From assembly GCF_037975245.1 (NCBI RefSeq), contig NC_092572.1, forward strand, positions 24,461,989 to 24,525,988: a DNA stretch of 64,000 nt. The letters run 5' to 3'. The notes beneath the pieces are model-generated. The model did not search any database. It saw nothing but the letters and a program-made list of their open reading frames with translations, and was not told where the DNA came from. The number at the start of each line of letters is the position of its first letter. Positions within the stretch are counted from its first letter, which is position 1. This DNA is from Apostichopus japonicus. Lineage: Eukaryota > Echinodermata > Holothuroidea > Aspidochirotida > Stichopodidae. This document shows positions 1-28,100 of the stretch, in pieces. Position numbers and translations under genes: made by a program.

Positions 1-3000
1 TCCACCCAGTCAGCCTTGGTAAGTTGCCTTTCGGTGCCCTTCAGTGACACCCCCCCCCCCTTCCCCCTTTTCTCCGTCTTTCCACCACTGTCAGAAGAGA
101 AATCAGTGAAGGAAAGCAAAAATTCAAACTTCCTTTATAACCAAATTTCACCAAACTTGCACCGAATTATCTTAATAAACATGTAATGTGTAACCAAGGG
201 ATCTTTCTTTGTAAAGCGCTTTGAGCAGTAACTTTTGTTTACTGATTTGGCGCTATATAAGTCTCATTTATTATTATTATTATCATACCAATCACCGTTT
301 AAAAATGGCTGGTTGACTTAAAGAGATGTAATTTATTCCTGAGACTGAAATCCAGGCCAGTTGTATATTAAAGGAAGTCGGGATGATATTAGGGAAACGA
401 GGAAGTTGATCCAAATATTTGCATCCTTAGTGTTCTATCGATTATGCTTATGCGGTCTGTGTTGGTCTGTATGAAAACTGCGTATTATATCGATGTCATT
501 TCTGGTTTCGTGATAAAGAAGGTGTTGTGGCTTTAATACATACTGGTGCTTACAGCATGGAACCAGTTAACTAGGAGTGCCACGAAACTAAGGCTCAACA
601 GCCAACAAGGACTTAACAGCCTTCGCAACAAATGAACAACTATATTTTGCACCGATGGCTGTCGTTTTTTGTCGAAAAGAAACATCGCTCTTTTCATGGT
701 GATTTGCTCAAAATGTTCTTTCTTTCTTTCTATTCTCTTGCAGTAACCACCCTCTCCACATTTTTTCGTATTCAATCAGTGTCGCCAATTTAGTATTTCA
801 TACAGCCGTCAGTAGACCAAACTCAGCCAAAGGGAGAAGGGAACGACTATCCTGATTGGTGCAGCGAAGTCATGTGACAGGAGACTGACCAATGGTGAAC
901 AGTTTTCTACAAGAGTGGTGCAATTAACATATTATATTTGGCTGTAAAATGCAGAGTTTTTGATTGGTGCAATTAAGTCATGTGACTACTAGCCAGGAAC
1001 TCTTGCCTTCAGGAAGCTTGTTTTTTGGTGGCTGTGATGAATAGGTAAGGAGGAGTGTGTTCCATTGGGGGGGCCAATGCACAGGACTAGTATGCCTTTA
1101 TTCTTCCCAAGCAAATGGAGAAATTTAAGTTCAAACAAAATTTAGTAGTTTCATTCAGTAATATGCAGAGCAGTTAGTATTTGCAAAGTGAATTTTTAAC
1201 CTCCAATAATCTTTAGTTAGATCAAATTAAAATGTATAATTTAGTAGTATGCAATATTTTGATTGTAAGAAGGCAAAAATTCACAACATCAAACTACCCT
1301 TGCTGAGAGGATCCGTCACAACAACAGAGGCTTCTGGGATTGTTCGTTAGGCATGAATAAATCTGAACCAAATCATCTATATGCAATTACCGCTACTCTC
1401 TATTAAGTGTAGGAGCATATATATGCCTTGTGTAACCATAGGATTCTACAAAGGCTACCCACTTGATTTGGAATGGGGTATGGGGGGTGGGTGGGGGGTG
1501 GGTGGTGGGTGGGGAGGGTTGTGTTGATGGGCAAAGAGGATGGTAGTGGCTCTCAGTGGGGGGGGGGGACATGTTTAACTGCCACATATATCTGCCTTAA
1601 CCATATTTTCACAAGTGATTACAAATGTATTGAAGACAGCCATTAGTTGTAGTTTCTTCCAATTTGCATTATTGCTTTCTTTTTTTCTTTGTAAGCTTAA
1701 AAAGAGATAAACTAAATGTTCTCTGCTCTTTGTAACTAATTTTTTGCAAATGACCCTTGCAGCTATCTGTTTATGCCTTGTTTTTATATTAATACTTGCT
1801 AGATTTATGTTACCGAATATTGGCGCATAAAAATGTAGGCTTGCTGTGTGCTCAAAATAAAGAGAGATAAAATGACGGTCCCACAAAAAACGTTGTCTAG
1901 ATACCAAACTACTGAAATGTAATTGTCTTCTCCTCAAAATAAATAGTTTTGGACCCTCCCTGTTTGTTCTCATAGTCTAAATCGAGAAACGACAAGAAAT
2001 AAGGCAAAAACAGCTGAAATAATTTCTGCCATTACCAAAGTGAAAACCGAAAATGTTTGACGTACAAAACTGGTAGTATTGCGTTTGTTTTCTAAATAAC
2101 CAAAAGAGTTTGCTTCATGTAGTGCTCTTTCTTACAGAGAAAAATGTATTATGCTCTTAATATTATCTCTCAATATATGCTCTTAATATTCTTTGTCCCT
2201 TCCACAAATCCCAAGAAATAGTTTCATGTGATGGTGATACCACTCGAGTATTGTTTAGTTATGTCTGACTGCCCTTCATTCTTGACAAAGCTTCTTCAAA
2301 AAGATTGGACATTGACCTATGCAGAAATATATATAGCTTAAATTAGTGTGTGTAATATCTATGTGTCTGTCTTCAACCTTGGCAAAACATCACTATTATA
2401 TTTTATGTTAACTATGAAAGATGTAGAAATGAAAATGGTGGCTATGTTGTATATAATTTATGGAAATTGAATAAAATATGCAAACCGTAATTTTTTTTCC
2501 CGTTTTTTTCTTGTGACACGACTTCAGCTCCATGTTAGGTACCTTCCATTATCACTTAAACACAGTCGCAAGGTTCTACGCTTGATTGAAACTGCAGACT
2601 TAATATCAAAATTCAAAAGTAAAAGAGTCGAATATTACTTAAATACACATGACAAATTGTCCCTTTACATTATTACGTTTACATAGAGAGGTGGGATTGT
2701 GATACTGTCCCACTGTATGCAAGATTAATGTACTGTGAGGCATATGACTTAACCCACAACAAACAATGACAAGATGGGCCTTAGAGAAGGCAGACAGATT
2801 AACTCGGATATGTGTATGGGGTAGCATACGCCCATTAAAAGCCCCATTGACTTACACACTAAATCACAAAAATAATGTGGTCTCTAAGTCTAGATAGAAG
2901 TTTTCACTAGCTAAACGCTACCCATCACCGGATAGCTGACAAGTTGGCCTTTCATGGCACCATCAATTTTCCGTACCATGACCATGAAGATTTTTTGCTA

Positions 3001-4150
3001 TCCGAGCCGGAAGTTTTCGTCACTTGTAAACAAACCTCTTCACTCAGTGGTAAACAAATTTCCTACGCTGCTCCCGGGAGGCCTAAAGGGGTCTAAAATT
3101 GCCTCAATTGACCCAATTTTCTCACCACATGTACTTCCATTCATGCTTTTCAACATGCAAGCCACAAAAAACTAGATTATGATTGATAACAGGTCACAAA
3201 AGATGTTCTCCCGCTGCTTTTCGGCACTTTTCCTGAAGGAGAACAATCGAGCGGATTGATATAGACTCTAATAGGAGTATGCCACCATGGATGTTTTAAT
3301 GAGGGGGTACTTTTGCAACCCAAACAGTACTGCCTATTCTCGTTATTGCTTATTATTATTATTATCACAAGCAAATTGCCAACTGGGATAACCAGAGCTC
3401 CCCACATTTATTTTAAACTAAAACGTGACTGCTCAAGTTAAATAGGTCGCATTGCATTTTTTGAAATGATATCAAAAAGTTGGTTAAGATCTATGCAGAA
3501 AAAGGTTTGCTCCATCTTTTAGGCTCCAATTATTTTCAAATTTGCCTGTCGCTAAGTACACCCTGAGCACTTGAGATCTTAAAGGAGAAAATGTCACAGA
3601 CAAGTGTCACTTTTCTAAGCGTGATTTTATTTCAACATTTCTCATTGTTAAAAAGTGAATTTTTACCAGTAATATCGATCAAATATCACGATACACATAC
3701 ATACACACACACACACACACATACTAATACAATATACAAATTTTTATCATACAGTTTGTTAACAAAATCAAGATGATATGGAGTTGGAGTTGAGTTAATA
3801 AGATTTTAAAAAACAAAATTTACTGTACACCTTGATAATTCAAGTTGTGTTTCATGGTAATTAGCGATGATTGAAGAAAAGTAAAAAATATTTGGCAAAT
3901 AATTTTGCTGGAATGAAAAGTACCTAAATTTGTGTACAATATTATCAAGGTTAATATTTCAGATTATAAAATTATATATACTTTACACCGCACCTTTCTA
4001 TATTAAAATTCCTGAGTTGTGATTTAATTTGTATGCGGTGACATGGCTAGCTCATAGGCTCAGTTCATTGCATGTACATTCTGTTAATCGCCAAAACTGA
4101 AACTCTTGTTCCGCAAATACCACAGACAAAAATACCTTTTGCAATATTGT
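1..4150. other. No gene recognised
   Basis: Both strands carry only short open frames with AT-biased composition and no chain of splice-compatible exons. It contains the retroelement tail at 205-288, homopolymer C and G runs (about 50-65 and 1480-1570), and a short CA microsatellite near 3702-3721. It may hold the end of the 3'UTR of the minus-strand gene that stops at 4895. Confidence 0.5.
205..288 (+). mobile_element. 3' tail of a truncated non-LTR retrotransposon or SINE
   Basis: The text GTAAAGCGCTTTGAG is followed by GGCGCTATATAAGT and then a run of ATT trinucleotides. This arrangement is common at the 3' ends of LINE/SINE families in many animals and the ATT run would be the tail. No open reading frame precedes it, so this is at most a 5'-truncated copy. 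Confidence 0.5.
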
Positions 4151-4894
4151 GTCCAAAAAGCTTGCTAGCTCCACCTCAAGCTAGTCACCTAAAGTGGACT
4201 GACTGATATCCCAAGGATGAGTAGAGGGTGTGTCCATAAACCCTGCTAGCTCCACCTCAAGCTAGTCTCTTAAAGTGGACTGATGGATATACCAAGGGTT
4301 ACTAGAGGGTGTGTCCATAAACCTTGCTAGCTCCACCTCAGGCTAGTCTCTTATAGTGACAGGTGGATATACCAAGGGTTACTAGAGGGTGTGTCCATGA
4401 ACCTTGCTAGTTCTGCCTCAAGCTAGTCTATTATAGTGACAGGTGGAGTGATGAAGGTATCAGGGGATGGCAGAGGGTGTGTCCATGAGCCTTACTAGCT
4501 CTGTTTCAAGCTAGTCTCTTATAGTGACAGGTGGAGTGATGAAGGTATCAGGGGGTGGCAGAGGGTGTGTCCATGAGCCTTACTAGCTTTGTTTCAAGCT
4601 AGTCTCTTATAGTGACAGGTGGAGTGATGAAGGTATCAGGGGTGGCAGAGGGTGTGTCCATGAGCCTTACTAGCTCTGTTTCAAGCTAGTCTCTTATAGT
4701 GACAGGTGGAGTGATGAAGGTATCAGGGGTGGCAGAGGGTGTGTCCATGAACCTTGCTAGCTCTGCCTCAAGCTAGTTATAGTGACAGGTGGAGTGATGA
4801 AGGTATCAGGGGGTGGCAGAGGGGTGTGTCCATGAACCTTGCTAGCTCCGCCTCATGCTAGTCTCTTACAGTGACAGGTGGAGTGATGGAGGTA

Positions 4895-18984
<14,090 letters not shown>

Positions 18985-19074
18985 CTGTTAATAAAGCATG
19001 CAATACATATGAGTACAAAAAACAAATAGTATTGCAGTACCTGTACAATAAATTACAGTCCACATTTAATTATT

Positions 19075-21348
19075 GGGTCATTCCATATCAAATCACCAGA
19101 TTTTGGGGTATGTTGTAGTTCAACATTTTTGAAAAATTCCCAAATTTATTGCATGAGTGGACCACCATAAAATAAGCATATTCTGAAAATTTCAGTTGCA
19201 TTGCTTTACAATTGGCCGATTTAAAATTCTTTGAAATTCCGCAATTTGTCGCCACCATGGCAATTTGGCATTTTCTTGACTTTTGAGGTCTCATTTCTCA
19301 GCAATTACACATTCTACTACCTTTCTATTACAGATGCCTATAGAGTCTAACCCATAGAACAGGAAAATAACAAATTAGGCTACACAAATATTGTCTTGTG
19401 GAGTTAGGTCAACTTAAAAGTGTCAAAATATTTAATTTTTGTACTTTTCACTAAAAAATGTGCTATTTTTAGTGATGAATTGCTCCTAAACCATTGCTTC
19501 AGGGTACTTGATTCTTTCAGAGGTTATTATGTCTAGTACAAACATTACAAAATAATGATTACAATGCTTTCCTAGAATATGTTTGCAAGTTGTGCAACTC
19601 TAAAGTTGCTATTTCATGCTGCGATTCAGCATGAGGTAGGGGTTTTGATGCCAATTTTTTACCAAAGTAACCATGTTAGAGGTGTCAGGGTTTATACTTC
19701 ATTAATAAGTATAAAGTTCTTACACATTAACAAATTTCAGGGTTCTAGCTGTTCTCAATATTAATTTATGAAGTTGTTAAGTTGCTCCGATGTACAAAAG
19801 AGGTCGTTTTTGACGGCCAATAACTCAAAACGCGTCAAATTAAAAAAAATTGATAATTTTTTCTGGAAGATATATAGTACCACCCTGTTTGTACAAAAAA
19901 ATTCAGGAGGGTGTTTTGCCTTATTTTGAAATGAAAAATCCTCAAAGTTTGTCAAAGTCAGTACACACATATGAATGTACAGTGTGTACAGTACATACAC
20001 TGCACTGAGTGTATATGTACGGAGTGCCATGAGTGCCAGAAGACTATGTTTAAACTAACACTAATATACACACTGTACATATACAATTGGTTGAATTAGA
20101 AGACTTTACTATAGAATTAATTTCAACCAGTACATGTATGTACAGTACAAAACTGTACTGGGTGTACATGTACAGTGTGTTAGTGTTGTTTTAACATAGT
20201 CTTCTGGCACTCATGGCACTCCGTACATATACACTCAGTACAGTGTATGTACTGTACACACTGTACATACATATGTGTGTACTGGTTGAAATTCATTTTA
20301 TAAGTCTTCTAATTAAATGAATTCAACCAGGAGCAGACAAGTACATTGCAAATAGTATTTTGTTATATGAAATTAAAAACTGCACAGTATTGAACTGAAT
20401 GACCTTGAAGTACAGTACAATACCCAGCGTCAAAACTCATGGAACATCAAAACAGGCAAAAACGTTTTTTTGTAAAAATCCCAAACTTTGAGGATTTTTC
20501 ATTTCAAAATAAGGCAAAACACCCTCCTGAAATTTTTTGTACAAACAGGGTGGTACTATATCTCTTCCAGAAAAAATTATCAATTTTTTTTAATTTGACG
20601 CGTTTTGAGTTATTGGCCGTCAAAAACGACCTCTTTTGTACATCGGAGCTACTTAACAACTTCATAAATTAATATTGAGAACAGCTAGAACCCTGAAATT
20701 TGTTAATGTGTAAGAACTTTATACTTATTCATAAAGTATAAACCCTGACACCTCTAACATGGTTACTTTGGTAAAAAATTGGCATCAAAACCCCTACCTC
20801 ATGCTGAATCGCAGCATGAAATAGCAACTTTAGAGTTGCACAACTTGCAAACATAGTCTAGGAAAGCATTGTAATCATTATTTTGTAATGTTTGTACTAG
20901 ACATAATAACCTCTGAAAGAATCAAGTACCCTGAAGCAATGGTTTAGGAGCAATTCATCACTAAAAATAGCACATTTTTTAGTGAAAAGTACAAAAATCA
21001 AATATTTTGACACTTTTAAGTTGACCTAACTCCACAAGACAATATTTGTGTAGCCTAATTTTTTATTTTCCTGTTCTATGGGATAGACTCTTTAGGCATC
21101 TGTATTAGAAAGGTAGTAGAATGTTCCATTGCTGAGAAATGAGACCTCAAAAGTCAAAAAAAGGCCAAAATGCCATGGTGGCGACAAATTGCGGAATTTC
21201 AAAGTGTGATAAATCGGCCAATTGTAAAGCAATGCAACTGAAATTTTCAGAATATGCTTATTTTATGGTGGTCCAATCATACAATAAATTTGGGAATTTT
21301 TGGAAAGGGTGCAGCAACAGCCATCCGTGATTTGACACGGAATGACCC
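19075..21348. mobile_element. Long foldback element with arms of nearly 0.9 kb
   Basis: The left arm (19075-19951) and right arm (about 20481-21348) are near-identical inverted copies by eye. Ends are GGGTCATTCC and its complement GGAATGACCC, and both flanks show TATT, a possible 4-bp target duplication. The 530-bp centre contains a second inverted pair (about 19958-20075 and 20158-20284). Each arm encodes the same short frame (with residues NKAKHPPE and FELLAVKNDLFCTSE), reading toward the outer ends, with no recognisable transposase. Confidence 0.85.
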
Positions 21349-23010
21349 TATTATGTGTAATGCTGCATTTATTGATGATTTCCACTTTATGACTCACAGG
21401 CTAAGAATGAATTATGATATATTTTTTCTTGTACCCCTCTCCCCCCGGCCATCCAAAATAAAAAGGTAGGCCTATAGCTACAGTATTTGACACAGGAAAA
21501 TATTCAAAATTTATCTGCCACTTCCAGACTTGGATAGTTTTAAACCTTATAGGAAAGCCTACCCTCGATACATTTCAAATTCAATATACATATATGCAGC
21601 CTAGATGTAACGTCAAGTCAGTACTTTGATCTACTTCTTAACATTAGGCTACAGAAAGTGAGAAAGATACAAAAACAATTTTGTCAGACTTTCTTGACAG
21701 CCAAGTGTGACCCCAAATTAAATGGTTTTGGATCCACCTAGAACTTTAGAAGTTTTCCATGCTTAGCTTTGCCATAGTTCTAGGGCCCCTAGGTATTCAT
21801 CAACCATTGAGGGTTGTAACATAAAGGTATTCCTAATTTGTAATCTGAGCCTGAGCTTATCATTGATCAGCAACAGCCAAGGCCTATATCCAACTTGGCG
21901 GATATCATGTTTACAGTAAAATTTGGATTGGCCCGACTTTGAATGCTTATTTACAACTGCCACATAGTAAATACTGCGGATGTAGCAGATATAGTGTTCG
22001 TGGTATGCAGCAATACTGCTTAGGCTAGGCCTACTACTAAGTCTTGATTAGGTGAGTCATCCTTGAAATTTTCAAGTCGAGTCTGTGGTAGGCCTAGCCT
22101 CGGTCTAAGTTAGGCTATGTAAAGACAACAGACCAAAGTTATGTCTGGTCCTAGGCTAGGCCTAAGCTAGTAAAAGTCCTCCTGTAGCCTAGGTATTACA
22201 TTGGGCTTTTGCCTGAAGCTGGCAGACGTACAGTAAGGTAAAGTATTCAAAACGGTAAACAGGGTAGCATACGAACCCATTAGTCGGGCTTACAATACGC
22301 CGTCCAAATACACGTAAATATGATTTGCTCTGTTATGTCATGACATAACAACTTGATGTAAACTTTGCAGGCTAGGTGGTCAGAACTTATAAAAGCTAGT
22401 AACTTTAGTGTCAGTTGGAATCTTTCCCATAGCACCTGTTAGCACTAAACTATCGTTGACTGGTAATCTGTACAGTCTGTCACCGACGCGCGTACGATGT
22501 AAAACGCGTACACATGTTGCTATGGATATTACAAGGGGATTTCCCGATCTCAATGATCAATAAGGGAAGTCGACTGAGGATTACACAGAGATTTAATAAT
22601 GTTCGAAGTGTACATTACATTATGCTTGTATGTTCCACAGAGAATATAGGCAGTCGATTCTAATTTTTGGTTCTTGGACAATCAAGCATCTGATTTCTGT
22701 ATACAAATTACAATATTATAAGACCCTCTGATGTTTCATTGTCCTGTTAGTTAATTTCTTTCAACTAGAGCACAAGCCATTTATGGCGTACTAACTCATT
22801 TCAGTCTCTTTCGAACACAGCTGTTCTATAAATCTGTCCTCAGTGCTAGTCATTTTAAAGGTAGAGTTTTTAAGTTTAGAGGAAGCAGATTTAATTTCAA
22901 TTCATCTTTATTGTAGTATCTGTCAACCAAACTGGCTGAAGAGTGGCAAATCCTTGCTAGTAGGTATTTGTATATTAGCGATGCTCATCTTGATATTTTA
23001 AATAAAGACA

Positions 23011-23401
23011 ATGGTTGATGTAAGCTGCCAGCAAAATATTGTATGCTTCGTCCAAAGGAATATTGCTGAGGCCAGTGAGGCCACCTGCAGAGTGCTTGCT
23101 AAAGCTTTGGACAAGACAGGCCGAAGAGACCTTCAGCTGTATGTGGAGAGACAAGGTAATGATAACTATTGACTGGATTGATATAGAAGACTTCATTCAG
23201 GTTGATAATTCATATAATAATATATGCATACAAATAATTTGTATTCATAGTAACTTGCAAGGGGTATTATAGAGGCTGAAGTTGATAAAAATTCTTGGAT
23301 TTTTCTGCACCTGTACAGGAAAGACCTGCATAGCATTTTGTATGGCAAAGATTAAATCTTTAACATTGGTGGTACAGTTTTGTGAAAGCATCTGGCACTA
23401 G
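23011..23401 (+). CDS. Possible small two-exon gene, 75 residues, unrecognised
   Basis: Exon 1 is 23011-23155 and exon 2 is 23319-23401, ending in TAG. The ATG lies in a fair context (ACAATGG) with an in-frame TAA 12 bases upstream. The donor is G|GTAATG and the acceptor follows a pyrimidine-rich CTGTACAG; the phase fits. Exon 1 has a helical, charged look (NIAEASEATCRVLAKALDK). I recognise no family, and exon 2 is short and hydrophobic. The minus strand also has an open frame across exon 1. It may be a chance pairing. Confidence 0.3.
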
Positions 23402-24599
23402 CTGAATGAATGATATCATCACAGCAATTCAGCTGAACAATGTTTTTGATTTTTATATATAATATTCAACTCACCTATTCACAGAGGAAAATTAATATTC
23501 CTACAAAACGTCGTATTTGCTGCCAATCAAGTTTATATGCATACAAATAATTTATAATATATTATACTATCATGAATGTATTATATAGAGTAGCAAATCT
23601 CTTTCAAAATAAAAAAAAAATTTAAAACGACGTATTTCTTCAAACACATCGTCATAAACTAGTCAGGTCTGTGCAGAACAGGGACACCAAGACAATGTAA
23701 CAATTAACATTGCACCCATAATTTGTGTAAAGACTTTCAAATAAATTAATTGTAATTAATTTGCAAACAAGAAGCACAAAAAAAGACACATATGTATCAC
23801 AATGATATTGATAATTAAGCAAGGTGTTTATTCAACAAAACAAATAACGAATCTGATGTATTTACAATCTCGAATACCAATTAGATTATTAAAAATGGAA
23901 TAATCTTACCAACTTTTTGTCACAAATATGATAAATCGAAGAAAAGGAAAAAATTGGCCTTTGAAACGCCACTTTGAAGATAGATATTCACAAAATGTTG
24001 AAAGAAAGTCTTGTAATGCAAACAATTCAGAATACAACCCTAGCAGGGAGGGGGAGAAGGGAGAAAGAGTCATAGCCCCCTCACATTTCAAGTCTCTTCC
24101 CCCCCACCTTTCCCCCCTCCATCAGTCAAAAAAGTTGCAAAAGGCTGGTAACACTACTGCCTGCATGTACAATTATTTGTAAAAATACAAGGAAAATATT
24201 TTGTGTAAAAAAACACATCTACTTTGGTGTTATTCTATCTTGGAAGAAATTTTTAAGATGAGACAAAGATTTTGTTGTTATCTACCCCCTTTTCCTAAGG
24301 ACCTTTAGTGAACATTCCAGATAACCATGTGTTCCTCATAGCATCCTCTGCGAGAAGTTGAGTCAAAGAAAGTTCATTGCTCCCGCATGCTCAGAAATGA
24401 AATAATCGACTTTGCTTAGTATTAAAGAACACATGTGGAGACAGAGGCTTACACTTTAAGTTAGCCTCAATCTGCTGCCCTCACTTTCATTCCAAATTCA
24501 TCCTCTTATTTTGACTTTTTGTAGAGTACACATCAAATAATACCCAAAGAATGAAGCTGTAAAATTCTAGGTACAAATTATCTCTGTGTCGGGAGTTTC

Positions 24600-24665
24600 T
24601 TTCCATATCTCTTAATAATAATATAATATTATATTATATAATATTATAGTATATTATAATATAAA
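24600..24665. repeat. AT-only palindromic microsatellite
   Basis: A 60-bp run of A and T built from ATATTATA-type units lies 0.5 kb downstream of the CFAP45 stop. It can form a hairpin. No polyadenylation site can be assigned with confidence in this stretch. Confidence 0.6.
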
Positions 24666-25144
24666 AACATAACATCGTTGACCTTTCTGTAGCAACCAAA
24701 GTAATGTGACACTACAATTGTGAATGAACTGACAATGATCACTGCTTACTCGGCATTTCAGAAACTATATTGGTAGTAATACTGTAGTACTTAGATGATA
24801 ATAAAGATGCATATTAATTTTGTTTCTATTACAACTAATTGAGAAAACAAAATTATATTTGGAAATGATAGAAATCAAAATCATATTTGGTAAGGCATTC
24901 ATTGATGGGACGGAATAATAATACAAGGCATACAGTTTACTTTTGGAGGGGAAAAAATGACAAATATCAATATTGATTTTTAAGTACGAAATTTACGAGC
25001 CGATTTTATTTTTTCAGGTTTGAAAGTTCACTCATTTGTGTGTTTATCAAATTATAAATATCCAGTGTTCAACAACTTCCAATAAGTGTTTGAATATTCC
25101 ACTGAATGACTTGGTTGGTGTCAGCGGTGGGATGAACCGATCAA

Positions 25145-28100
25145 TTAACTAACTGGTGGAACAGGTGGGGCATTGATTCTCCTTTCGACTTCCTTGCAAT
25201 ATTTTTCTGGTACACCATTATCCCTGTGAATAATAAGAAAATAGTAAAAAAAGAAAAATGTTAAAACTAGATATTTGAAGAAAATTTAATTGTGCATGTA
25301 GGCTGACACCATACAATAATAGCTTCCAGGATGATTAACATGATCAAAATAAAATAATAATAAATTAACAATTCATTAAAGGGGGTAGTGTCTCGTTAGG
25401 AAATGTTACATCGGAATATACTGTGCCTTGCACTGGTCCGCAAGCAGCTCCCTCAACTGTCACGTTACACTTTTCATGGACTTACAGCAGCGCATCTATG
25501 AACTTAGAAGTTCATTCATGTAATGCACGGTGAGTTACTGCATTTACACACACGCACGCACTGTATGCACTGTAATGCATGTGCTGGTGTTGCCAGATAG
25601 ATAATCACTCCACAATAAAGTTTTAATATTTTTTAAATCTTGCCTGTCAGGATTCAATATCCATTGAATGAAGTAGAACATGTATTAAGTAATTAAACCT
25701 TTTTCAAATCAATTTTTAGCCAGCACACCAGTGTTGAACTTAGTTTTGATTCACCACATTGCAAAATTTAAAGTGGTTCACGCAAATTTGCAAAGTTTGC
25801 TCTCGGGAATAGTTGAACATTTTTTTTAGCCTCGAACATAAGGCTGTTCACGGCAAGGTAGTTTTCTTGGAAGTCCTTGCAACTGCAAGTTCAATTCTCT
25901 TATAGCTTCTTATGTACAGCTTTTTTGGTACAAATTTTACTATATACCAAAGATCTATTTGCAGGGATGAGCCTGGGGTACAAAAAAAATCATGGAACTT
26001 TGCAAAAATTGCAGTATAGGCTCCAGTTTGCGTATTCTACAGTGTGTTAGGATAATAGTTTTTGTCCCCGAGGTAGAAAAGAAATCATGGATATTCCGCG
26101 AATTCGCGGAAAAACCTAATGCCTGTATTTGTCACCCGGGCCCCTATACTTCTGAGAAATCTTGGATGTGTAGTTGATGTCTACCACAAAAAAAGGGGGT
26201 CATATTATAAATCAAAAATAAATAAATCAAAAAGAAGGCAACTCTACTTCTCCATTCATGAGCTATCTCATCTTTTCTTACCTGAGTTCAGTCAGCTTCT
26301 TTCTTTTGATGTCGTCCAGCTTGGCTCTCCTGGCGCGAGCTTCCTCGTTAATCCGCACCCCTTCTTCGAAAAAGGCAGTCCTGTCTGCGATCCTCAGTTG
26401 TTCCTTCTCTCTTATTTGACGTCGCACGGATTCAGCGTGGTCCAGTCTTTCGTTGTGGGCGACTTCATCTTGTGTCTGTTCCTTTTTCATTGCCGTTACC
26501 TGTGCACTGAAAGGGTGGATAAAAACAACCCGATAAGGATAGCAATTCTAGTTCCAGCTTCATCTATGCAGTGATCAAGATGTATGGATATATTCATTTT
26601 TAATTGCTCGGGCTACAAAGTTATAGCCAATACGAATATATTCTTTTAAACATAGCTGGAATTTTTCATTAAATAAAAAAAACATAGATTTGCAAGTGTG
26701 CTTCTATGACATCACACCTGTTTGCTTCAAGTTCACTTATGCTACCAAACGTGTCGATTTCAAATAGCACCATCTCAGAAACGGTACGTAAGAATTGAAT
26801 TACAAATTTCACCACGATGCTTAGAATATATGCTCCTCTTTTTTTACATGATCCGTATCTTAATTTTTTTCTCTGGACTACCCCTTTTGAAACCATTTCA
26901 ATTATAATCTTCTTACTTGAGAACTCTCTCAAACTCTGCTCTCTCCCGTTGAGCTTGAACGCCTAAGAAATGTTCCTTGTTCCTGACTTGGACCTCTCTA
27001 GCTTCTTTCAGCATCTTCTCCGTCTCGGCTTTCTTGATGCTGTCCTCCAGCTCTTTGCGGCGCCATTCTCTCTCTCTCTCCTCCTGGTTTCGTTTCGCCC
27101 TCTTTGCATCTTTCTCAGCCTGATAATCTTTGGCTCTTTCCTAAAAGAAACAAAAAATACATGTATATATATTATAGATATATGTATATTTATAAATTTC
27201 CAGAAATATGTCAACGAGGGAATGTTGATTTGAAACATTTTAAACAAAAAAAGGGTATTGGTGACTAGATCGAGAATCAAAAACACTACTTATTGTTAAC
27301 GTTTTGTTTCGTTTGTAAAAATTGTGGTCATTGTTAAGAAATTATCTTCCTAATGCTCAGAAGAACAGGAACACAAAGACCATAAAGAGAAGCTCGCCAC
27401 AACATGGATCATCATTTTTTTTTCACATCTGATGATCTCAGAAGAAACATTAATATCCCGTATTTTAAGAGAACAAGGCAAATTCATTAACACCCAACAC
27501 TGCTACACAAAATATCCACACTAAAATGTTCTTTGGAACCAAATTTTTTATGGAGAATAATCTTGCATAAATCATCAAGTCTCTTTTGTTTTTACCTGCA
27601 TGGCACGGAGACGAGCTATCTCTTTTTCCTTCTCCAGTTTCAATCGCTCCTGTTCGGCTTCGAAAGCCGCTTCCCTGGCAGCTTTCTGTTTCTGGTATTC
27701 GACCACTTTGAGATCGGCCAGCTGGTTCTGTTCCTCTCGCCTCTTCTTTTGTTCCTCGGATTCTAAGTTGGCGACGGCGATGTCCTTCTGAGCTTCCAAC
27801 TGAATCAATCGTTTCCTCTCCAGATCCTGGGTAAAAAAAAATTAATAAGAGAATCACAAATTGGGATACAAAAACAGTGCATAAAAACATACATACATTC
27901 ATATATACACACAACAGAACACACAAACATACATACAGAATGTTCCAAAGTTTGTCTTAAGGAAACAACTTTGGCCATACCCTTTGAGTTGATGCCAAAT
28001 ATATTTGCTTTTGTTGTTTGAACGTTATTGCAAATAATAACTACTGGATGCCCCGACCTCTAAATTATAGAATGTTCAATATTACTAACTTTCAAATCTT

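Noticed and set aside
19761-20672. Two near-identical small proteins on opposite strands (NKAKHPPE ... FELLAVKNDLFCTSE)
   Set aside because: They are the same short frame in the two arms of the foldback element; no known transposase motif, no sign of a gene.
26119-26574. Plus-strand frame of 151 residues
   Set aside because: It is antisense to CFAP45 exon 9 and has no supporting splice structure.
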